Assembly (NCBI RefSeq): GCF_004684345.1
Contig: NZ_CP038469.1
Location: 1,054,001-1,118,000, forward strand
Length of the DNA: 64,000 nucleotides
Direction of reading: 5' to 3'
Origin: Citrobacter tructae
GTDB lineage: Bacteria > Pseudomonadota > Gammaproteobacteria > Enterobacterales > Enterobacteriaceae
Each line of letters starts with the position of its first letter. Position 1 is the first letter of the stretch. The translations under genes and the position numbers were made by a program. The notes beneath the pieces were generated by a model. It had not been told where the DNA came from and made no database searches. It saw nothing but the letters and a program-made list of their open reading frames with translations. Positions 58,713 to 64,000 of this stretch are shown one piece after another.

Positions 58713-59072
58713 TCACAATTGACGAAAGCGGCTACGCAATGTGAAGGTATCTGACGTCACATAACGCTCCATCTCACGCAAACGATTTTCACTTGCCGCC
58801 AATTCGCGGTCGACGGCATCTAACAGTTCACCGCTGGACGGCTGCTGTTCACCCGTTGCCACATTGTCCGGCATCGGGTCCAGAACAAAGGTCAGAACGA
58901 TATAGGCAACTAAAGTGAAAAAGGCCAGACCAAAGAAGATCGACAGTACCACCAGAATCCGTACCAGCTTCACCGGGACGTCGAGATATTGTGCGATGCC
59001 AGCACAGACGCCTTTCACCATGCCTTGCTGCGGAATACGCCACAGTTTTTTGTTCAGGTTAACGCCACCCAT
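58713..59072 (-). CDS. pspC: Phage shock protein PspC
   Basis: 119 residues, the E. coli length. The N-terminal [21 protein letters not shown] is the PspC domain, followed by a membrane span ([29 protein letters not shown]) given here only as location 36-66, and a leucine-zipper-like charged C-terminus ending RSRFRQL. PspC and PspB form the envelope-stress sensor that pulls PspA away from PspF. Its start overlaps the pspB stop by one base. Confidence 0.95.
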   Translation of the reverse strand: MGGVNLNKKLWRIPQQGMVKGVCAGIAQYLDVPVKLVRILVVLSIFFGLAFFTLVAYIVLTFVLDPMPDNVATGEQQPSSGELLDAVDRELAASENRLREMERYVTSDTFTLRSRFRQL

Positions 59073-59296
59073 TAGCGGTCCCTCCAGTTAGGATGTTCAG
59101 CATCCAGAATGTCTTCCAGCGTCTGAATACGCTCACGCATGCGCTGCGCTTCAGCGTTCAGTTCCACTAAACGCTGCTGTTCGCTTTGCGACAATTCGCC
59201 GCGACTGGAACGGTTGCTGTAATGCAGCCATAACCAAATCGGTAAAACAAACAGCACAAAAATGGTTAACGGGATGGCCAGAAATAGCGCGCTCAT
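59072..59296 (-). CDS. pspB: Phage shock protein PspB
   Basis: 74 residues, the E. coli length. An N-terminal membrane anchor (ALFLAIPLTIFVLFVLPIWLWLH) is followed by a charged coiled coil (QQRLVELNAEAQRMRERIQT and EDILDAEHPNWRD). It is the coupled partner of PspC in sensing inner-membrane damage and secretin mislocalisation. Confidence 0.95.
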   Translation of the reverse strand: MSALFLAIPLTIFVLFVLPIWLWLHYSNRSSRGELSQSEQQRLVELNAEAQRMRERIQTLEDILDAEHPNWRDR

Positions 59297-59350
59297 GAGT
59301 ACTCCTTACAGGTGATGAGCGGCGGCGCGTTCGGGCGCCGCCAGATATTA

Positions 59351-60178
<828 letters not shown>

Positions 60179-60189
60179 TTAATTTCATC

Positions 60190-61164
60190 ATGGCAGAATA
60201 CAAAGACAATCTCCTCGGCGAAGCCAACAGTTTCATTGAGGTGCTGGAGCAGGTTTCTCAGCTGGCGCCGCTGGATAAGCCGGTGCTGGTGATCGGTGAG
60301 CGAGGTACCGGCAAAGAGTTGATCGCCAACCGTCTGCATTACCTCTCCTCGCGCTGGCAGGGGCCATTTATTTCGCTGAACTGCGCAGCGCTCAATGAAA
60401 ACTTACTCGATTCAGAACTGTTCGGTCACGAAGCGGGCGCCTTTACCGGCGCACAAAAACGTCATCCAGGACGCTTTGAACGCGCCGATGGCGGGACGCT
60501 GTTTCTTGATGAACTGGCAACCGCCCCGATGTTGGTACAGGAAAAGTTGCTGCGCGTGATCGAGTATGGGGAACTGGAACGCGTTGGCGGAAGCCAACCG
60601 TTGCAGGTCAACGTGCGTCTGGTCTGCGCCACCAACGCCGATTTACCCCAGATGGTCAGTGAAGGCACGTTTCGCGCGGATCTGCTCGACAGACTGGCTT
60701 TTGATGTAGTGCAACTCCCACCGTTGCGGGAGCGCCAAAGCGACATCATGTTAATGGCCGAGCATTTTGCCATTCAGATGTGCCGCGAGATCGGCTTACC
60801 GCTGTTTCCAGGTTTTAGCGCACAGGCCAGAGAGACCCTTTTGCATTACCGGTGGCCAGGCAATATTCGTGAACTGAAAAACGTCGTCGAGCGCTCCGTT
60901 TACCGCCACGGCACCAGCGAGTTTCCGTTGGATGAGGTCGTGATTGACCCTTTTAAACGTCACGTCGAGCAAACTCAGGCGCAGGAAAACGGGCAGGCAT
61001 CTGTAACATTACCGCTGGATCTGCGCGATTTTCAGCAGCAGCAAGAAAAGGAATTTTTGCAAACCAGTCTGCAGCAGGCAAAGTTTAATCAGAAAAAGGC
61101 GGCTGAATTGCTCGGGCTGACCTACCATCAGCTACGCGCATTGCTCAAAAAGCATCATATCTAG
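60190..61164 (+). CDS. pspF: Psp operon transcriptional activator PspF
   Basis: 324 residues from ATG 60190 (MAEYKDNLLGEANSF), near K-12's 325. A sigma-54 activator without a receiver domain: Walker A IGERGTGKEL, the GAFTGA loop in HEAGAFTGAQKRHPGRFE, Walker B GGTLFLDE, then the R-finger region and the C-terminal helix-turn-helix (QKKAAELLGLTYHQLRALLKK). It turns on pspABCD from the sigma-54 promoter and is held inactive by PspA. It is divergent from pspA. Confidence 0.96.
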   Translation: MAEYKDNLLGEANSFIEVLEQVSQLAPLDKPVLVIGERGTGKELIANRLHYLSSRWQGPFISLNCAALNENLLDSELFGHEAGAFTGAQKRHPGRFERADGGTLFLDELATAPMLVQEKLLRVIEYGELERVGGSQPLQVNVRLVCATNADLPQMVSEGTFRADLLDRLAFDVVQLPPLRERQSDIMLMAEHFAIQMCREIGLPLFPGFSAQARETLLHYRWPGNIRELKNVVERSVYRHGTSEFPLDEVVIDPFKRHVEQTQAQENGQASVTLPLDLRDFQQQQEKEFLQTSLQQAKFNQKKAAELLGLTYHQLRALLKKHHI

Positions 61165-61372
61165 CGTTTCCCTGACACAACTCGCCCACACTTACGCCCG
61201 TTGCCTGCAACATTTTTACCTGGCGGGCCGTGCTGTTTGGATGGATGTTTACTTAACAATCACCTGAGGTGAAAACGGGTACTGGCTGAAAGTAAAACAA
61301 TGGTGTATAAAATAATACAAACAGTCTTATTTTATACAAATTGACTTATCAATTACGCCAGGAGATTCGTTT

Positions 61373-61768
61373 ATGCCCACAAACATTACACTGAACTCGA
61401 CCACCGACAGTTTCCCGCCTGCAGGCCATTACTCGCATAGTGTGACGGCCGGGGGATTCGTCTTCATTTCAGGACAGTTGCCAGTCACCATTGAGGGTGA
61501 AAAAAAAGCAGATGCGTCTTTTGAAGATCAAACCAAGCTGGCACTACAGAATGTTGATGCTTGTCTGGCTGGTGCGGGCGTTTCTCGTCAGCAACTGGTG
61601 TCAGTGCGCGTCTACGTGACGGATATCAGCCAGTGGCCAACGTTTAATCGAATCTATGGCGAGTGGATCGGTGATTTCCGCCCTGCCCGCGCTGTCGCTG
61701 GCGTATCAGAGCTTCATTACGGCTTTGCCGTAGAAATTGAAGCGGTTGCGTTAGCACAACATGCATGA
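61373..61768 (+). CDS. RidA-family enamine/imine deaminase
   Basis: 131 residues, the size of RidA/YjgF proteins. GHYSHSVTAGGFVFISGQLPV near the start, QNVDACLAGAGVS, and the active-site Arg in RPARAVAGVSELHYGFAVEIEAVAL (Arg-x-Ala-V and the final E-I-E). RidA hydrolyses reactive 2-aminoacrylate and related imines made by PLP dehydratases. It is 27 bp upstream of the dehydratase gene and shares its promoter. It is not the canonical ridA, which lies elsewhere. Confidence 0.9.
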   Translation: MPTNITLNSTTDSFPPAGHYSHSVTAGGFVFISGQLPVTIEGEKKADASFEDQTKLALQNVDACLAGAGVSRQQLVSVRVYVTDISQWPTFNRIYGEWIGDFRPARAVAGVSELHYGFAVEIEAVALAQHA

Positions 61769-61795
61769 TTTTTAACTGCATACAGGTGAGCAAAA

Positions 61796-62761
61796 ATGAG
61801 TGAAATAATACTTCCTGATTATAACGATATTGCCGCTGCGGCTGAGCGCATCAAAGGTTACGCTAACCAGACGCCGGTAATGACATCACGAACGTTAAAT
61901 GAAGAATTTGGTGCTGACGTCTTCTTTAAGTGCGAAAACCTTCAGAGGATGGGCGCGTTCAAGTTTCGCGGAGCAATGAATGCGCTACGCCAGTTTACAC
62001 CACAACAACGCGCTGCCGGAGTCGTGACATTTTCTTCAGGAAATCATGCACAAGCCATCGCTCTGTCCGCAAAATTGCTTGGCATTCCGGCGACCATTAT
62101 CATGCCGCATGATGCACCGGCAGCCAAAGTTGCCGCCACGAAAGGATATGGCGGAAACGTTGTGATTTACGACCGCTACACTGAAGATCGAGAACAAATT
62201 GGTCGGGAGCTGGCAGAAAAACAAGGGCTGACGCTGATCCCTCCTTACGATCATCCACACGTTATTGCAGGTCAAGGCACCGCGACGAAAGAATTGATTG
62301 AGGAAGTAGGTCCGTTAGACGTGCTTTTCGTCTGCCTGGGAGGCGGAGGCCTGCTATCCGGTTCCGCGCTAGCGGCACGACATCTGTCTCCGGACTGCAT
62401 CATCTATGGCGTAGAGCCAGAGGCCGGTAACGATGGCCAGCAGTCGTTTCGCAGCGGCAACATCGTTCACATCGATACGCCGAAAACCATTGCAGATGGT
62501 GCTCAGACCCAACACCTTGGGCATTATACGTTTCCGCTGATCCAAAAAAATGTAAACGATATACTGACTGTTTCAGACGCTGAATTAGTTAACTCGATGA
62601 AATTTTTCGCTGAACGCATGAAAATCGTCGTCGAGCCCACTGGCTGTCTTGGTTTTGCTGCCGCAAGAGCGCGAAAAGCAGAACTTCACGGAAAGAAAAT
62701 CGGCATTATTATTAGCGGTGGGAACGTTGATATCAGTCGCTACAGTGAATTCCTCGCTTGA
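61796..62761 (+). CDS. PLP-dependent threonine/serine dehydratase family enzyme
   Basis: 321 residues, fold type II. PLP Lys is K56 in GAFKFRGAMN, the substrate loop is SSGNHAQA (near 79), the phosphate loop GGGGLLSG (near 180) and the ring-nitrogen Ser region SGGN near the end. There is no ACT domain, so no isoleucine feedback. The length and motifs fit serine/threonine dehydratase, threo-3-hydroxyaspartate dehydratase or serine racemase. The neighbouring RidA suggests an enamine-releasing reaction. Substrate is not decidable. Confidence 0.88.
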   Translation: MSEIILPDYNDIAAAAERIKGYANQTPVMTSRTLNEEFGADVFFKCENLQRMGAFKFRGAMNALRQFTPQQRAAGVVTFSSGNHAQAIALSAKLLGIPATIIMPHDAPAAKVAATKGYGGNVVIYDRYTEDREQIGRELAEKQGLTLIPPYDHPHVIAGQGTATKELIEEVGPLDVLFVCLGGGGLLSGSALAARHLSPDCIIYGVEPEAGNDGQQSFRSGNIVHIDTPKTIADGAQTQHLGHYTFPLIQKNVNDILTVSDAELVNSMKFFAERMKIVVEPTGCLGFAAARARKAELHGKKIGIIISGGNVDISRYSEFLA

Positions 62762-62888
62762 TGACAAATCAGGTATCTGCGGTACAGATACCTGATTCCT
62801 GCCGACTCATTCCCGTCTGGAAAAACGATGTCAGGACGCTGTAAACTGCGCGCAATAATGGCAACAGGCATCACCGCAGGAGACTGGC

Positions 62889-63518
62889 ATGCCAAAAAAC
62901 GACGATAACACGCTGCTCAACCAAATTGATACTATCGCCAGGGGGCTGAGCGATACCTTTGCCCCTTTTTGTGAAGTGGTTGTTCATGACCTCAAGAATC
63001 CTGAACATGCGATTTTATCGATACACAATAATCTTTCCGGACGTAAACCCGGTCAGCCGGCAACAGAGTTGGGGCTGGCACGCATCGCATCACCTGACTT
63101 TCCAAATATCATTGCCAACTACAGCAATCAGTTTGCCGACGGCAGACCGGTAAAAAGCACCTCTATCGGCATCAAAGATGAAGAAGGTAAATACGTTGCA
63201 GCGCTATGCCTTAATGTCGATATGACGCTGTTTCGCGGTATGCAAAGTGCGCTTGCTCGCTTTACAGAAACCGAAATGTCCCCCGTGAACGAACATCTCG
63301 ATCCTGGCAGTAATGAAGTGATCCGCCAGCGTATTGATGACTTTGCCGCCAAACGCGCGACAACGGCACGAGCCCTGAAAACAGCAGACAGAAAGGAACT
63401 GATTCAGCAATTACGTCAGGAAGGTTTACTGAACGTACGAAAATCGATGGATACGGTGGCGCAGCATCTTGGCGTGTCCAGGGCAACCGCCTACCTTTAT
63501 GCTCGCCAGGCGCGTTAA
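62889..63518 (+). CDS. YheO/DauR-type transcriptional regulator
   Basis: 209 residues. An N-terminal YheO-like PAS domain (GLSDTFAPFCEVVVHDLKNPEHAIL, ISIGIKDEEGKYVAALCLNVDMT) is followed by a C-terminal helix-turn-helix (MDTVAQHLGVSRATAYLYARQ). Relatives such as DauR control D-amino acid catabolism. It lies 128 bp after the dehydratase on the same strand, so it is probably the local regulator of the RidA-dehydratase pair. ATG follows CGCAGGAGACTGGC. Confidence 0.87.
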   Translation: MPKNDDNTLLNQIDTIARGLSDTFAPFCEVVVHDLKNPEHAILSIHNNLSGRKPGQPATELGLARIASPDFPNIIANYSNQFADGRPVKSTSIGIKDEEGKYVAALCLNVDMTLFRGMQSALARFTETEMSPVNEHLDPGSNEVIRQRIDDFAAKRATTARALKTADRKELIQQLRQEGLLNVRKSMDTVAQHLGVSRATAYLYARQAR

Positions 63519-63786
63519 ATGAGCGAATAAGAAAGTATGCCCCACTGGAAGTGAGTCGCTGGGGCTAATCCCGTGTTTATTGCGGGTCAGACCGGGCGTA
63601 AAAATGCTAAGATAGTGAATAAGGTACAGCAAAAGTGGATAGCAGGTATAAATATTGAGCAGGTCGCAATGCCCCATTCGCGCTTATCAATACGGCTTCC
63701 CCATAATGCAACCAAACACAAACGGTAATGGCAAATGTCATTAAATATTAGTAAGATAGCTCCTTTATACATAACTCCATAAAATT

Positions 63787-64000
63787 ATGCGCCTGGTTTT
63801 ATCATCTCTGATCGTGATGGCTGGACTTCTGAGTGGTCAGGCTGCTGCCGCGCCCGAGCAGACCACGCTTGCCGATATTCGGGACAGTGGCTTTGTCTAT
63901 TGCGTCAGCGGACAGGTCAATACGTTCAACCCGCAAAAAGCAAGCAGTGGATTGATCGTCGACACGCTTGCTGCCCAGCTCTATGACCGTCTGCTTGATG
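63787..64000 (+). CDS. sapA: Peptide-binding protein SapA, N-terminal fragment
   Basis: The first 71 codons of a periplasmic solute-binding protein; it runs off the right edge. Signal peptide MRLVLSSLIVMAGLLSGQAAA, then ADIRDSGFVYCVSGQVNTFN and SSGLIVDTLAAQLYDRLLD, matching enterobacterial SapA. SapABCDF imports putrescine or antimicrobial peptides, depending on species. The order pspF then sapA is that of E. coli, apart from the inserted cassette. Confidence 0.93.
   Translation, partial: MRLVLSSLIVMAGLLSGQAAAAPEQTTLADIRDSGFVYCVSGQVNTFNPQKASSGLIVDTLAAQLYDRLLD

Noticed and set aside
63547..63580. GCCCCA...TGGGGC inverted repeat after the YheO-like gene as a terminator
   Set aside because: Short stem with a long loop and no T run; not enough to call.
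63426..63677. Minus-strand 83-aa frame opposite the end of the YheO-like gene
   Set aside because: Mostly antisense to a coding gene; low-complexity hydrophobic start; no support.

Overview
The window is a stretch of enterobacterial chromosome, most like Citrobacter or a close relative of Escherichia and Salmonella. Gene order and protein sequences closely follow the E. coli K-12 region from hrpA through ldhA, nifJ, ttcA, zntB, fnr, mppA, tyrR and the ycj cluster to psp and sapA. It lacks several K-12 blocks (feaRB/tynA/paa, the Rac prophage, abg, ycjY-pgrR) and carries accessory genes not found there in K-12. I saw no rRNA, tRNA, CRISPR array, insertion sequence or prophage. Comparisons with K-12 and Salmonella are from memory.

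Region 1 (1-20.1 kb): the start of hrpA, azoR, and a compact minus-strand phospholipid-type operon. That operon is ynbA, ynbB, a PlsC-like acyltransferase, ynbC, ynbD and a small membrane protein. Next is the overlapping ydbH-ynbE-ydbL operon, which builds an inner-to-outer-membrane lipid bridge. Then come ldhA, hslJ, ydbJ, nifJ, the sRNA MicC divergent from ompN, a KTSC gene, uspF and an intact ttcA.

Region 2 (20-35.6 kb): dbpA, a proline-rich small gene, the anaerobic sRNA FnrS with an FNR box, and zntB. A ligand-domain-less chemotaxis-type receptor and an MHYT-GGDEF-EAL protein sit next to dgcM, giving a local c-di-GMP/signalling cluster. smrA, ogt, fnr with its own FNR box, uspE, ynaJ and ynaI follow. 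An accessory patch then holds a VOC protein, a DeoR regulator, a Rof (Rho-inhibitor) paralogue, and a CPVC thioredoxin-like protein divergent from a cysteine-rich MarR regulator. A perfect 27-bp palindrome lies between the last two.

Region 3 (35.6-44.4 kb): murein-peptide recycling genes (mppA, mpaA, ycjG), then tpx, tyrR with a TyrR-box-like dyad, ycjF, ycjX and pspE.

Region 4 (44.5-58.3 kb): the complete ycj carbohydrate cluster with regulator YcjW, porin OmpG, an ABC transporter (YcjN, YcjO, YcjP and an intact YcjV), phosphorylases (YcjM, YcjT), beta-phosphoglucomutase YcjU and the YcjQRS oxidoreductase/epimerase set. The cluster lies between pspD and pspE, so pspE is cut off from its operon. 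An identical 16-bp, LacI-operator-like sequence occurs before ycjM and again at the ycjT/ycjU junction.

Region 5 (58.4-64 kb): pspABCD behind a sigma-54 promoter, divergent pspF, an inserted RidA / PLP-dehydratase / YheO-type regulator cassette, and the start of sapA.
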